Source: Microbacteriaceae bacterium UBA6152 (lineage in GTDB: Bacteria; Actinomycetota; Actinomycetes; Actinomycetales; Microbacteriaceae). Taken from it: a stretch of DNA of 24,450 nt. Of the stretch, positions 6,342 through 15,289 are shown in pieces. Location: positions 6,039 through 30,488 of the forward strand of contig DIUS01000028.1 in the NCBI GenBank assembly GCA_002423075.1. Direction: 5' to 3'. The position numbers and the translations under genes are program-made. Within the stretch, counting starts at the first letter, position 1. Each line of letters opens with the position of its first letter. A model generated the notes under the pieces. It saw only the letters and a program-made list of their open reading frames with translations, was not told where the DNA came from and made no database searches.

Positions 6342-6701
6342 ATGTCGCAGATCGCAAGCCACACCGTCATGAACCGGGATGCGTGCCCTCTGTTTCACAC
6401 GGCGATCGAACTGCTGGGATGCCGATGGAATGGACGGATCCTGCAAGTACTGATTACTGGGCGAAGGCGTTTCTCCGAGTTGCGCAACGCAATTCCCGGC
6501 GTGACCGACGCCATGCTCTCGCGACGGCTCAAGGAACTCGAGTCTGCAGGGATTGTCGTGCGCGATGTCAGGGCCGCGAGACCGATTGAAGTCCACTACG
6601 AACTCACCGACGTCGGCGCGCACCTTCTTCCCGTGTTGGACGCGATCGCCGACTGGAGCAATGTCTGGGCGCGAGCGCGCCTCGATGTCGCCGAGCAATG
6701 A
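6342..6701 (+). CDS. HxlR family redox-type transcriptional regulator
   Basis: The 119-residue product is a full HxlR winged helix protein. It begins MSQIASHTVMNRDACPLFHT, where the cysteine is the conserved N-terminal residue that senses quinones, aldehydes or disulphide stress in YodB, HypR and related members. The DNA-binding block follows: LLGCRWNGRILQVLITGRR, then RFSELRNAIPG and MLSRRLKELESAGIV. The C-terminal HYELTDVGAHLLPVLDAIADW is the standard dimer helix. A TTG at 6312 would extend it, but that codon lies inside the promoter, so the ATG at 6342 is preferred. The LLM oxidoreductase gene follows after 24 bases, so it probably controls its own three-gene operon. Confidence 0.93.
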   Translation: MSQIASHTVMNRDACPLFHTAIELLGCRWNGRILQVLITGRRRFSELRNAIPGVTDAMLSRRLKELESAGIVVRDVRAARPIEVHYELTDVGAHLLPVLDAIADWSNVWARARLDVAEQ

Positions 6702-6725
6702 CCGACTAGGCAGAACAGGGAGCAC

Positions 6726-7760
6726 ATGGAACTAGGCATCTACACCTTCGGCGACTTGAAGGCTCACCCGCTCACGGGCGAGCGGGAGTCAACGCATGCG
6801 CGCCTGCTTCGCTTGATCGAGCTTGCGAAGACAGCCGACCGGGCGGGCTTGGACGTGATCGCGCTCGGTGAACATCACCGGAAGGACTACGTCATCTCAG
6901 CGCCCGAAGTGGTGTTGGGTTCGATGGCCGCGGTCACCACGCGCATTCGCCTGAGCACGTCCGTGACCGTATTGTCGACCCAGGACCCTGTGCGCGTGTA
7001 CCAGCAGTTCGCAACCATCGACCAGATTTCGGGCGGACGGGCCGAGATCATGGCTGGGCGGGGCGCGTTCGTCGAGTCCTTTCCGCTGTTCGGCTACCAC
7101 CTGGACGACTACGAGGAACTCTTCGATGAGAAGATCCGGTTGTTGTTAGAGCTGAGAGACAATGAGGTCGTCACATGGCAGGGCAGGTTGCGGCCCTCGC
7201 TGGACGGGGCGCTGATCTCGCCCAGGGCGTTTCAGGACCGACTGCCAGTGTGGATCGGCGTCGGCGGCACGCCGCAGTCGGCAGTGCGCGCCGGCGCGCT
7301 CGGAACCCCGATGTTCATGTCGTTCTTCCAGGGCCCCGATTCCGGGCGACGGCTCGTCGATCTCTACCATCGCGCTGCGGCGTCTGCCGGGCATGATCCA
7401 GGCTCGCTGAAGACGGCCAGTGGCGGTCACCTCTACATATCACGCAAGTCGCAGACTGCGCGGGATGAGTATTACCCCTACTACTCCGACTACTTCACGC
7501 AGCTGCCTCAGTTCGCGAGAGGGATGCCGCGAGAGGTGTTCGAGCAGTGGGTCGACAGCGGGCTCATCGTGGGAAGTCCGCAGGAGGTCATCGACAAGAT
7601 CCTGCGCCATCGCGAAATCCTCGGCGTCGACCGCTACGTCGGCCAGATCGAGGTCGGCAGCCTTCCCGGCGAACTGGTCAACGCGAGCCTGGAGCTGTTC
7701 GCAGAGGAGGTGGCCCCGGTGTTGCGGCGCGAGACTGCGGTCACCCCGAATCCGACGTGA
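6726..7760 (+). CDS. LLM class flavin-dependent oxidoreductase
   Basis: The 344-residue protein is a luciferase-like monooxygenase family TIM barrel. It starts MELGIYTFGDL. Family blocks include AGLDVIALGEHH, SAPEVVLGSMAAVTTRIRLS, SVTVLSTQDPVRVYQQFATI, SGGRAEIMAGRGAFVESFPL and PVWIGVGGTPQSAVRAGALG. Such enzymes use FMN or F420, and the substrate cannot be told from sequence. The ATG has AGGGAG three bases upstream. It follows the HxlR gene and overlaps the next gene by four bases (GTGA at 7757-7760). The F420-reductase-like partner suggests that a reduced cofactor is supplied locally, possibly F420H2. Reductive or oxidative detoxification of an electrophile is the likeliest role, by inference. 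Confidence 0.92.
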   Translation: MELGIYTFGDLKAHPLTGERESTHARLLRLIELAKTADRAGLDVIALGEHHRKDYVISAPEVVLGSMAAVTTRIRLSTSVTVLSTQDPVRVYQQFATIDQISGGRAEIMAGRGAFVESFPLFGYHLDDYEELFDEKIRLLLELRDNEVVTWQGRLRPSLDGALISPRAFQDRLPVWIGVGGTPQSAVRAGALGTPMFMSFFQGPDSGRRLVDLYHRAAASAGHDPGSLKTASGGHLYISRKSQTARDEYYPYYSDYFTQLPQFARGMPREVFEQWVDSGLIVGSPQEVIDKILRHREILGVDRYVGQIEVGSLPGELVNASLELFAEEVAPVLRRETAVTPNPT

Positions 7761-8449
7761 GCGGCGGGGAGCGGATCGAGCGCACAATCGGGATACTGGG
7801 AGCCGGAAAGCTCGGCACAGTGCTCGCGCGCCTGGCGACAGCCGCAGGGTATCGAGTGCTGATCGCCGGCTCCGGTGCCGTCGATCGGATCGCGCTCATT
7901 GTTGAGGTGATGGCCCCGGATGCGATCGCGACGACCGCGGAGGGGGTCGTCGCCGAGGCGGACGTCGTCATCCTGGCGGCGCCGCTGGGCAAGGTTCGGT
8001 CGCTGCCCCTCGACGCTCTCTCCGGTGCCGGTGCCATTGTCGTCGACGCTACGAATTACTGGTGGCCGGTCGACGGGATACTTCCTGATTTCGAACAGGC
8101 CGAACTGTCATCGAGCGAGATTGTCCGCAACCTCATGCCAGGAGCCCGGCTCGTGAAGACCTTCAATCACATGGGCTATCACGAACTCGACACCGAGGCA
8201 CGGCCGGCCGGGCATCCGGACCGCAAGGCCCTCGCCATCGCATCGGATGATCCGACCGCGCTCATGATCGTTGCCGAGGTCGTCGACGCGATGGGTTTCG
8301 ACACGATAGACGCCGGGGCATTGGCTGAGGGTGTCCGGTTCGAACCGGGCACCTCCGCATTCGGTGCGACAGCCAGCCGGGTGGCACTGTTGACGATGCT
8401 CGAAGCCGGTGACAGCCCGGCGGTCGCACGAGGCCGCATGAGCCGCTGA
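7757..8449 (+). CDS. NADPH-dependent F420 reductase-like oxidoreductase
   Basis: The 230-residue product has an N-terminal Rossmann fold, TIGILGAGKLGTVLARLATA, with the GxGxxG dinucleotide motif. ADVVILAAPLGKV and VVDATNYW follow. The block VKTFNHMGYHELDTEARPAG then HPDRKALAIASDD is typical of the F420-oxidoreductase superfamily (NADP-dependent F420 reductase and relatives). It could pass hydride between NADPH and F420, or act on another substrate using only the Rossmann half. The GTG at 7757 overlaps the LLM stop codon, so the two are translationally coupled. A longer frame from 7547 only reads through the LLM gene and is rejected. It is the last gene of the HxlR cassette. Confidence 0.88.
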   Translation: MSGGERIERTIGILGAGKLGTVLARLATAAGYRVLIAGSGAVDRIALIVEVMAPDAIATTAEGVVAEADVVILAAPLGKVRSLPLDALSGAGAIVVDATNYWWPVDGILPDFEQAELSSSEIVRNLMPGARLVKTFNHMGYHELDTEARPAGHPDRKALAIASDDPTALMIVAEVVDAMGFDTIDAGALAEGVRFEPGTSAFGATASRVALLTMLEAGDSPAVARGRMSR

Positions 8450-8462
8450 CGGTGCGACAGCC

Positions 8463-8532
8463 GAGCGAGAGTATGCGGGGGTTGCTCGAGCGGGGAGGCA
8501 GCGGCTGCGGTCACGGGCCGAGAGTCTCGCTC
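8463..8532. repeat. Long-range inverted repeat between the reductase and GNAT genes
   Basis: GAGCGAGA (8463-8470) and TCTCGCTC (8525-8532) are perfect complements 54 bases apart in the gap after the HxlR cassette. It may end that transcript or mark the edge of the cassette. Support is weak. Confidence 0.3.
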
Positions 8533-8543
8533 ACCGTGGTTGT

Positions 8544-8549
8544 TAGCCT
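8544..8549 (+). promoter_or_regulatory. -10 box of a leaderless transcript (GNAT gene)
   Basis: TAGCCT is followed by five bases and the GTG start at 8555. It matches the boxes at 1400 and 19082 exactly and decides the start, since the upstream TTG at 8540 would lie before the box. Confidence 0.6.
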
Positions 8550-8554
8550 GGGGC

Positions 8555-9043
8555 GTGCTCATTCGCCCCCTCACCGCCGCCGACGCCGACGATCTCGCTG
8601 TGCTTAACGATGCGGCTACCCCCGCCGTGCCGATCACCGAGCCGGCGGGCCTGGCCCGCCTCATCGATCTCGCCGAGCTGGCTCTCGGCCTCGAGCGCGA
8701 CGGGCAGCTCGTCGGATTCGTCATCGCAATCGGCCCCGGGTCGCCCTACGAGAGCGAGAACTACGCCTACTTCGAGTCGCGCGGCGTCGACCACCTCTAT
8801 GTCGACCGCATCGTCATCGCCGAGAGCGAGCGCGGCAACGGCCTCGGCCCGATGCTCTACGAGCAGGTGTTTGCGGCCGCGCGCGCGGCGGGTCGGCGCG
8901 AAGTGACGTGCGAGGTCAACCTCGACCCGCCCAACCCGGGCAGCCTGGCCTTCCACGCGCGCCTCGGCTTCGAGCAGGTCGGCGTGCAGTCGACGAAAGG
9001 CGGCACGGTGACGGTGTCGCTGCTCGCCGCGCCCGTGGCCTGA
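8555..9043 (+). CDS. GNAT family N-acetyltransferase
   Basis: The 162-residue protein begins MLIRPLTAADADDLAVLNDA, the usual first strand and helix of a GNAT domain. The acetyl-CoA binding motif A is visible as LYVDRIVIAESERGNGLG followed by PMLYEQVFAAARAAG, and motif B as EVNLDPPNPGSLAFHARLGF. The single domain fills the protein. The acceptor is unknown. It stands alone behind its own leaderless promoter and converges on the response regulator gene, with only 13 bases between the two stop codons. Confidence 0.92.
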   Translation: MLIRPLTAADADDLAVLNDAATPAVPITEPAGLARLIDLAELALGLERDGQLVGFVIAIGPGSPYESENYAYFESRGVDHLYVDRIVIAESERGNGLGPMLYEQVFAAARAAGRREVTCEVNLDPPNPGSLAFHARLGFEQVGVQSTKGGTVTVSLLAAPVA

Positions 9044-9056
9044 GCCGCGCGACGGG

Positions 9057-9701
9057 TTAGCGCCGCGGGCTATTCTTGGGCATCCACTCGGCAGCCAGCA
9101 CGGCTGCCTGCGTGCGCCGTTGCATGCCGAGCTTCGAGAGAATGCCGCTGACGTAGTTCTTGACCGTCTTCTCGGCGAGAAACAGTCGCGCGCCGATCTC
9201 GCGGTTCGATAGCCCCTCGGCAATGAGCGCGAGAATCTCGGTCTCGCGCGGGGTCAAGCCGTCGAGCGGTGACGCTTCACGGGCGCGGCTCAGCACGCGC
9301 TCGGTGACGGCCGGGTCGAGCAGCATCTCGCCGGCCGAGACGCGGCGGATCGCCTCGATGAGGCTCGTGGCCCGCACCTCTTTCAGCAGATAGCCGTTGG
9401 CGCCGGCGAGCACCGCAGCCAGCACGGCCTCATCGTCGTCGTACGACGTGAGAATGAGGCAGCCGAGCTCGGGGCGCTCTGACTTGAGGTCTCGGCAGAC
9501 GTCGATGCCGCTGCCGTCGGGCAGTCGACCGTCGAGCACGGCGACCGTGGCGCCCGAGGCGAGAATCGCGTCGGCAGCACCCGCGACAACACCCGCTTCG
9601 CCGACCACACGGATGCCCTCCTCCTGCTCGAGCAGGTCAGCGATTCCGCGGCGCACGATCTCATGATCGTCGAGCAGGAACACGGTCACAGGAAGGCTCA
9701 T
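9057..9701 (-). CDS. NarL/LuxR response regulator, DevR-like
   Basis: The 214-residue protein has a receiver domain (1-120) with the acidic pair D11-D12, phospho-acceptor D57 in AVLDGRLPDG, T85 and K107. A LuxR helix-turn-helix follows at about 149-205. The recognition helix AEKTVKNYVSGILSKLGM keeps two lysines and one asparagine (K178, K181, N182) at positions used for DNA contact in mycobacterial DevR (DosR), so it may bind a similar box. The ATG at 9701 overlaps the kinase stop by four bases and follows GGGAGG closely. A start at 9725 would lie inside the kinase gene. It is the third gene of the terC-kinase-regulator operon. Confidence 0.93.
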   Translation of the reverse strand: MSLPVTVFLLDDHEIVRRGIADLLEQEEGIRVVGEAGVVAGAADAILASGATVAVLDGRLPDGSGIDVCRDLKSERPELGCLILTSYDDDEAVLAAVLAGANGYLLKEVRATSLIEAIRRVSAGEMLLDPAVTERVLSRAREASPLDGLTPRETEILALIAEGLSNREIGARLFLAEKTVKNYVSGILSKLGMQRRTQAAVLAAEWMPKNSPRR

Positions 9702-11289
9702 CGTGCCTCCCAGGGTACGCTCCACCGCACGAGAGTTCCCTGAGGTGACGCCGTTTCACTCGAGAATGTTCCGCCGCGTTCGCGAGCCCGCGCTTCGAGG
9801 TTGGCCAACCCGCTGCGCCGGTCGGTCTCGGGCATGCCCACGCCGTTGTCACGCACCGTCACGACTACCTCCGCGCCGCGCACCGCGACACTCGCCTCGA
9901 CGACCGAGGCCTGCGCGTGTCGCACAGCGTTCGAGAGCGACTCGCGCAGCACGGCCGCGACCTCGTCGCCGAGCTCGGTGTTCACGAGGGTGTCGACGGG
10001 GCCCGCGAACTCGAGGCGCGAATCGAGGTGTTCGCCCTCCAGCGTCTCGCGCATGAGCGTGTTGATGCGCGCCCGCAGGCTGTGCACGCCCGCGCTCGCC
10101 GGGGTCGAGAGCCGGTAGATCGCCTGACGGATCTGCCGGATCGTCGAATCGATCGCGTCGACCTGCCCCGCGATGCGCGCGCCGGTCGGCGTCGAGGGAT
10201 CGCCCACGACGCTCTGCAGGCTGAGCCCGACGGCGAACAGGCTCTGAATCACGTGGTCGTGCAGGTCGCGCGCGATGCGGTCGCGCTCATCGGCGAGTGC
10301 GATGCGCTGCTCGTCGATGCGCGCCCCCGCGAGCTCGCGCGCGATGGCCACTGAGCGTGCGAAGCGCGTGATGGTCTCGCGCTCGGCGGCGCTGAACGGG
10401 TGACCGTGCGCTCCGCGCGCGATGCCGAGCTCGCACGACTCGCGGTCGGCGCTGCCTTGCATCGGCACCACGAGCGTGGGCCCGGGGTCGGTGTCGCCGG
10501 CCAGGCGGATGAGCTCGCTGCGGGCATCCGTCGCCGCGTGATCGGCGTTGACGATGACCACATACGGCGCGTGCGAGAGCTGGCGCACGACGTCGACAAT
10601 CGCGGGCAGCTCGTCGGCGCCGATCGCGCCCGACAGCAGGTTCTGCGTGAGCTGCTCTGAGGCCGTCAGCCAGCGGCGGTCTTCTTGCGACTGCTCGTAG
10701 AGCCGCGAGTTGGCGATCGCCGTGCCTGCCATGGCCGCGAGGGCCGCGATGATCGACTCGTCGACGTCGTCGAAGGCGCCCTCGCTGCGCTCGGTGAGGT
10801 AGAGGTTGCCGAAGACCGTGCCGTCGACGTGAATAGGCACGCCGAGAAACGCATCCATGGGCGGGTGGTGGGGCGGAAAACCGACCGACCGCGGGTCGTG
10901 CGACAAGTGATCGAGGCGGATGCTCGCACCCTCGGTGATGACGGCCCCGAGAATGCCCTTGCCGCTCGGTGGCTCGCCCAGCAGCCGCACTTGCTCGTCG
11001 CTCAGGCCCGAGTGCAAGAAGCGCTCGAGTGCGCCGTCGGGGCCGATGACGCCGAGCGCGCCGTACTGCGCCCCGACGAGCTCGCGGGCGACGGCGACGA
11101 TGCGCTGCAGCGCGGCCGTCAGCTCGAGGTCTTCGGTGACGGCGCGGGCGGCCGAGACGAGTAGCCCGATGCGCTGAAAGCCCTCATCCGTGGTCGACGC
11201 TCGGTCGAGAATGCGGCGCACGAGCGCATCGACGACCGGGCTCTTCGCCGCGCCCGCCTCGACCGTGCGCGCCCGCTTCTCGGCAGGGG

Positions 11290-11293
<4 letters not shown>
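9698..11293 (-). CDS. GAF-domain sensor histidine kinase, DevS/DosT-like
   Basis: The 531-residue soluble kinase has two GAF-type regions (about 50-205 and 220-325), a HisKA_3 dimerisation helix with phospho-acceptor H345 in DRIARDLHDHVIQSLF, and a HATPase domain with N455 in ESLSNAVRHA and D482 in RDNGVGM. In the first GAF, GFPPHHPPMDAFLGVP aligns with the segment of mycobacterial DevS whose histidine 149 binds haem, here H143. The tyrosine in NLYLTE (Y165) is also kept. A haem-based oxygen, NO or redox sensor is therefore likely but unproven. The GTG start at 11293 overlaps the terC stop in GTGA, and the regulator gene overlaps its end. Confidence 0.93.
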
Positions 11294-12144
<851 letters not shown>

Positions 12145-12150
12145 GCTCGC

Positions 12151-12156
12151 ATCCTA
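12151..12156 (-). promoter_or_regulatory. -10 box of a leaderless transcript (terC operon)
   Basis: TAGGAT on the minus strand is followed by six bases and then the ATG at 12144. It is the only promoter I see for the three-gene operon. Confidence 0.6.
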
Positions 12157-12206
12157 GTTCGCTCGCCTGACCTGACCGTAGGCCGCTGTCGCGCATCCGC
12201 GAGGCG

Positions 12207-12212
12207 TACACT
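12207..12212 (+). promoter_or_regulatory. -10 box for the thiamine operon
   Basis: TACACT lies about 12 bases ahead of the riboswitch aptamer, at the right distance for transcription to begin near 12219. A -35 is not convincing. Confidence 0.5.
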
Positions 12213-12224
12213 GATGCTCGTACA

Positions 12225-12309
12225 CGGGAGTCCGGTGAACCGGGCTGAGAGGAAGCGCACTCACGCTTCGACCGTCGAACCTGATCCGGATCATGCCGGC
12301 GCAGGGAGG
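12225..12309 (+). ncRNA. TPP riboswitch (THI element)
   Basis: The THI-box core is unmistakable. GGGAGTCCGGTGAACC leads into GGCTGAGAGG (from about 12243). After a variable stem with GAAGCG/CGCTTC comes AACCTGATCCGGATCATGCC (12278-12297), then GGCGCAGGGAGG. It binds thiamine pyrophosphate and lowers expression of the downstream genes. The context, a YkoE-type thiamine precursor transporter, agrees. Confidence 0.96.
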
Positions 12310-12321
12310 ACTTCTCGCACC

Positions 12322-12377
12322 CGTGCCGACCGAAATCGCGGGCCCCATCGCCGAGCCCGCGCTGAGCGAAAGGCACG
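12322..12377 (+). promoter_or_regulatory. Expression platform of the TPP riboswitch
   Basis: CGTGCC (12322-12327) can pair with GGCACG (12372-12377), which includes the last two bases of the Shine-Dalgarno sequence GAAAGG (12368-12373). Inside lies a perfect seven-base hairpin CGCGGGC/GCCCGCG (12337-12361). CCCGTG (12320-12325) can instead pair with CACGGG (12223-12228) at the aptamer's 5' edge. This suggests translational control. It was derived by eye. Confidence 0.55.
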
Positions 12378-12380
12378 ATC

Positions 12381-13043
12381 ATGGTCAGCACCGCATCCAC
12401 CACCACCCGCCCCAGCATGCGCTGGCGCGTCGTCGACATCGTCGTCGCGAGCGTCCTTGGCGTCGCCGGGGGGCTCGTCTTCACCCTGTGGAACCTCGTC
12501 TACTCGCCCCTCACCGCGCCCATCGAGGCCGTGCTGCCGGGTCTGCAGGCGCTCGTCTACGCCGTGTGGCTGTTTCCGGCCGTGCTCGTCGGCCTCATCG
12601 TGCGCAAGCCCGGCTCCGCGCTCTACGGCGAACTCGTCGCCGCCGCCGTCTCAGCGCTGCTCGGCGGATTCTGGGGCTGGACCGCTTTGGCCTGGGGCCT
12701 CGTGCAGGGCCTCGGTGCCGAGCTCGTCTTCGCGATTCTGCTCTATCGTGCGTGGGGCCTCGTTCCCGCGATCCTCGCGGGCCTCGGTGCCGGAGCCGGC
12801 CTCACGATCATGGACCTCACGTTCTACTACGCTGCCGCACGCCCCGAGTTCATGGTCGTGTATGCCGTGAGCGCCATGCTCTCAGGTGCGGTCATCGCGG
12901 GGCTCGGCAGCTGGTTCATCGTGCGGGGGCTCGCGCGCACGGGGGCACTTTCGCGATTCGCTGCCGGTCGCGAGGTCGCCCGTCGGTCTGCCGTTGAGCT
13001 CGCGTCGGCAGTCGAACCGGGGGAGCGCGCATCGACCTCGTGA
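12381..13043 (+). CDS. ykoE: ECF transporter substrate-binding (S) component, YkoE family
   Basis: The 220-residue membrane protein has about five or six hydrophobic helices and the YkoE-type blocks WRVVDIVVASVLGVAGG, RKPGSALYGELVAAAVSALLG and VQGLGAELVFAILLY. YkoE proteins are the substrate-capturing subunits of YkoEDC transporters, believed to take up hydroxymethylpyrimidine or thiamine. The TPP riboswitch directly upstream supports that substrate. The ATG at 12381 has GAAAGG seven bases upstream. The stop overlaps the GTG of the next gene in GTGA (13040-13043), coupling the S component to its energising module. Confidence 0.92.
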   Translation: MVSTASTTTRPSMRWRVVDIVVASVLGVAGGLVFTLWNLVYSPLTAPIEAVLPGLQALVYAVWLFPAVLVGLIVRKPGSALYGELVAAAVSALLGGFWGWTALAWGLVQGLGAELVFAILLYRAWGLVPAILAGLGAGAGLTIMDLTFYYAAARPEFMVVYAVSAMLSGAVIAGLGSWFIVRGLARTGALSRFAAGREVARRSAVELASAVEPGERASTS

Positions 13044-15289
13044 CGACCGCCGCCGCAGTGCTTGGGGCGCATGACTGGGGCTGGACCCCCGCTGGCCGCT
13101 TGACGCCTGTGCTCGACGGGGTCGACCTCAGCATCGCTCCGGGCGAGCGCGTGCTGCTGCTCGGCGCCTCAGGCAGCGGCAAGTCGACGCTGCTGCAGGC
13201 CTGGGCGGGCGTGCTCGGCGGGTCAGACGAGGGCGACCAGCGCGGCCGCCTGACGGTCGACGACCGCACGGTGGCCGAGTCGCGTGGTCGCGTCGGACTG
13301 CTGCTGCAGGATCCGGATGCTCAACTGGTGCTCGCGCGCGCCCGAGACGACGTGGCCTTCGGTCCGGAGAACCTCGGGGTGCCGGCCGCCGAGATCGCCG
13401 AGCGCGTCGACTCAGCGCTGCGGGCCGTCGGGCTCGACCTGCCCCTCGACGCCGAAGGCGCCCGTCTCTCGGGCGGACAGCGTCAGCGGCTCGCGCTCGC
13501 CGGAGTGCTCGCGCTCGAGCCCGCCGCCCTGCTGCTCGACGAGCCGACCGCGCAGCTCGACCCGGCCGGAGTCGAGCAGGTCGCCCGCGCCGTCGCCGTG
13601 CTCGTGCGCGAGCGCGGACTCACTCTCGTCGTCGTCGAGCACCGCGTCGAGGTGTGGGCCGCGCTCGTCGACCGGGTGATCGTGCTCGACGGCGGCCGCG
13701 TCGTGGCTGACGGGCCCGTCGACGAGGTGCTCGCCGCGCAGGGTGAAGGGCTCGCGGCGCGCGGGGTGTGGGTGCCGGGGCGCGAGCCCGAGCATCCGGC
13801 CGCCGCGCCAGCACCGCTCGGCAAGGTGCTCGTGCAGACGGCCGGGCTCGACGTGCAGCCGGCCGGGGGCGAGCCGATCGCACTCGGGCTCGACCTCGAC
13901 GTGCGCGCGGGCGAGGTCGTCGCGCTGACCGGGCCGAACGGCAGCGGCAAGAGCACGCTGCTGCTCACCCTCGCGGGGCTGCTGCCGCCCGCCGCCGGCT
14001 CGATCGAGGCGCTCGAGGTGGGCACCCCCAGCACGTGGAGTTCGGCCGACCTCGCATCGCGTTTCGGCGTCGTGTTTCAGAACCCCGAGCACCAGTTCGT
14101 CGCGGGCACCGTGCGCGACGAGCTCGCCGTGGGGCCCGCCGCGCTCGAGCGCGCGCGTGGCGCAAGCAGTACTGCCGCGCCCGCAGTGGGCCGAGTCGAT
14201 CGTCTGCTCGACTGGCTCGGGTTGCGCCGGCTCGCGGGCGTGAGCCCGTTCTCGCTCAGCGGCGGCGAGCAGCGACGGCTCTCGGTCGCGACGGCCCTCG
14301 CCTCGGCGCCGCCCGTACTGCTGCTCGACGAGCCCACGTTCGGGCAAGACTCGCGCACGTGGGCCGAGCTCGCCACCCTGCTCGCCGAGCACCGCGACGC
14401 CGGGGGAGCCGTCGTCATGGCGACCCACGACCGCGCCCTCGTCGAGGCGCTCGGCGCGCGCGAGGTCGCCCTGCCCGCACGCGCTCCCGCACCGTCGGCT
14501 CGTGCTGCGCAGACAGCTCGGGTGCCGCTCGGCGAAAGGCTCAACCCGGTCGCGTCGATCGCGGCATTGCTCGTGCCGGCCCTGCTCCTCGTCACGACGA
14601 TCGACGTGGTGTCGGCCGCAGTCGCGCTCGGCCTGCAACTGCTGCTGATACCCCTGCTGGGCATCCCGGCCCGTCTGTTGCTGCGCCGCATCGCCCCCAT
14701 TCTCATCGCGGCCCCGTTCGCCGCCCTCACGATCGTGTTCTACGGACAGCCGGGCGGCACGGTCTACGTCGAGTTCTGGCTCGTGAGCATCAGCGACGGC
14801 TCGCTCGAGCTCGCCCTCGCCACGCTGCTGCGCATTCTCGCCATCGCCGTGCCCGCGATCGCCCTCTTCTCGCGGCCCGATGCGACGCGGCTGGGGGATG
14901 CCCTCGGTCAGAACCTGCGCCTGCCCAGTCGCTTCGTGCTCGGGGGAGTCGCCGCCCTGCGCCTGCTGACCGTGCTGCGCGACGACGCGCGGCTGCTCGA
15001 GCGGGCGCGCCGCGCGCGCGGCCTCGGTGATCGCGGCCGGGTGCGGCGTGCCGCGGGTCTGGTGTTCGCGCTGCTCGTGCTGTCGATCCGTCGGGGGTCG
15101 GCCCTCGCGATCGGCATGGAGGCGCGCGGCTTCGGAGCCCCGGGGCCGCGCACGTGGATTCGGCCGTCGCCGTGGCGAGCATCCGATACCGCTGTCGTCG
15201 TGATCGCCGTGCTCGTCTCCATCGTCGCGGTGACCACGGCGGTGCTGCTCGGCACCTTCAATCCCGTGATCGGAGTGGTCGGTGGGTAG
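13040..15289 (+). CDS. Fused ECF energising module: two ABC ATPases plus EcfT membrane component
   Basis: The 749-residue polypeptide holds all energising parts of an ECF transporter. ATPase 1 (about 1-245) has Walker A GASGSGKST (42-50), signature LSGGQ (143-147), Walker B LLLDEPT (164-170) and H201. ATPase 2 (about 262-480) has GPNGSGKST (298-306), Q-loop Q347, LSGGE (406-410), LLLDEPT (427-433) and H463. The EcfT part (about 495-749) has several helices and the two coupling motifs ARRARGLG (about 656-663) and MEARGFG (about 693-699). Usually EcfT is a separate protein. Here YkoD-like and YkoC-like parts are one chain. All ATPase motifs are intact. The GTG start overlaps the ykoE stop, and the gene overlaps the following kinase. 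Confidence 0.93.
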   Translation: MTTAAAVLGAHDWGWTPAGRLTPVLDGVDLSIAPGERVLLLGASGSGKSTLLQAWAGVLGGSDEGDQRGRLTVDDRTVAESRGRVGLLLQDPDAQLVLARARDDVAFGPENLGVPAAEIAERVDSALRAVGLDLPLDAEGARLSGGQRQRLALAGVLALEPAALLLDEPTAQLDPAGVEQVARAVAVLVRERGLTLVVVEHRVEVWAALVDRVIVLDGGRVVADGPVDEVLAAQGEGLAARGVWVPGREPEHPAAAPAPLGKVLVQTAGLDVQPAGGEPIALGLDLDVRAGEVVALTGPNGSGKSTLLLTLAGLLPPAAGSIEALEVGTPSTWSSADLASRFGVVFQNPEHQFVAGTVRDELAVGPAALERARGASSTAAPAVGRVDRLLDWLGLRRLAGVSPFSLSGGEQRRLSVATALASAPPVLLLDEPTFGQDSRTWAELATLLAEHRDAGGAVVMATHDRALVEALGAREVALPARAPAPSARAAQTARVPLGERLNPVASIAALLVPALLLVTTIDVVSAAVALGLQLLLIPLLGIPARLLLRRIAPILIAAPFAALTIVFYGQPGGTVYVEFWLVSISDGSLELALATLLRILAIAVPAIALFSRPDATRLGDALGQNLRLPSRFVLGGVAALRLLTVLRDDARLLERARRARGLGDRGRVRRAAGLVFALLVLSIRRGSALAIGMEARGFGAPGPRTWIRPSPWRASDTAVVVIAVLVSIVAVTTAVLLGTFNPVIGVVGG

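Noticed and set aside
6124..6725. Minus-strand frame across the HxlR gene and the gap before it
   Set aside because: No homology blocks. The plus-strand HxlR protein explains the region from 6342, and the rest holds hairpins and a promoter.
12145..12206. Mn-sensing yybP-ykoY riboswitch for terC
   Set aside because: The -10 box lies six bases from the start codon, so there is no room for a leader RNA.
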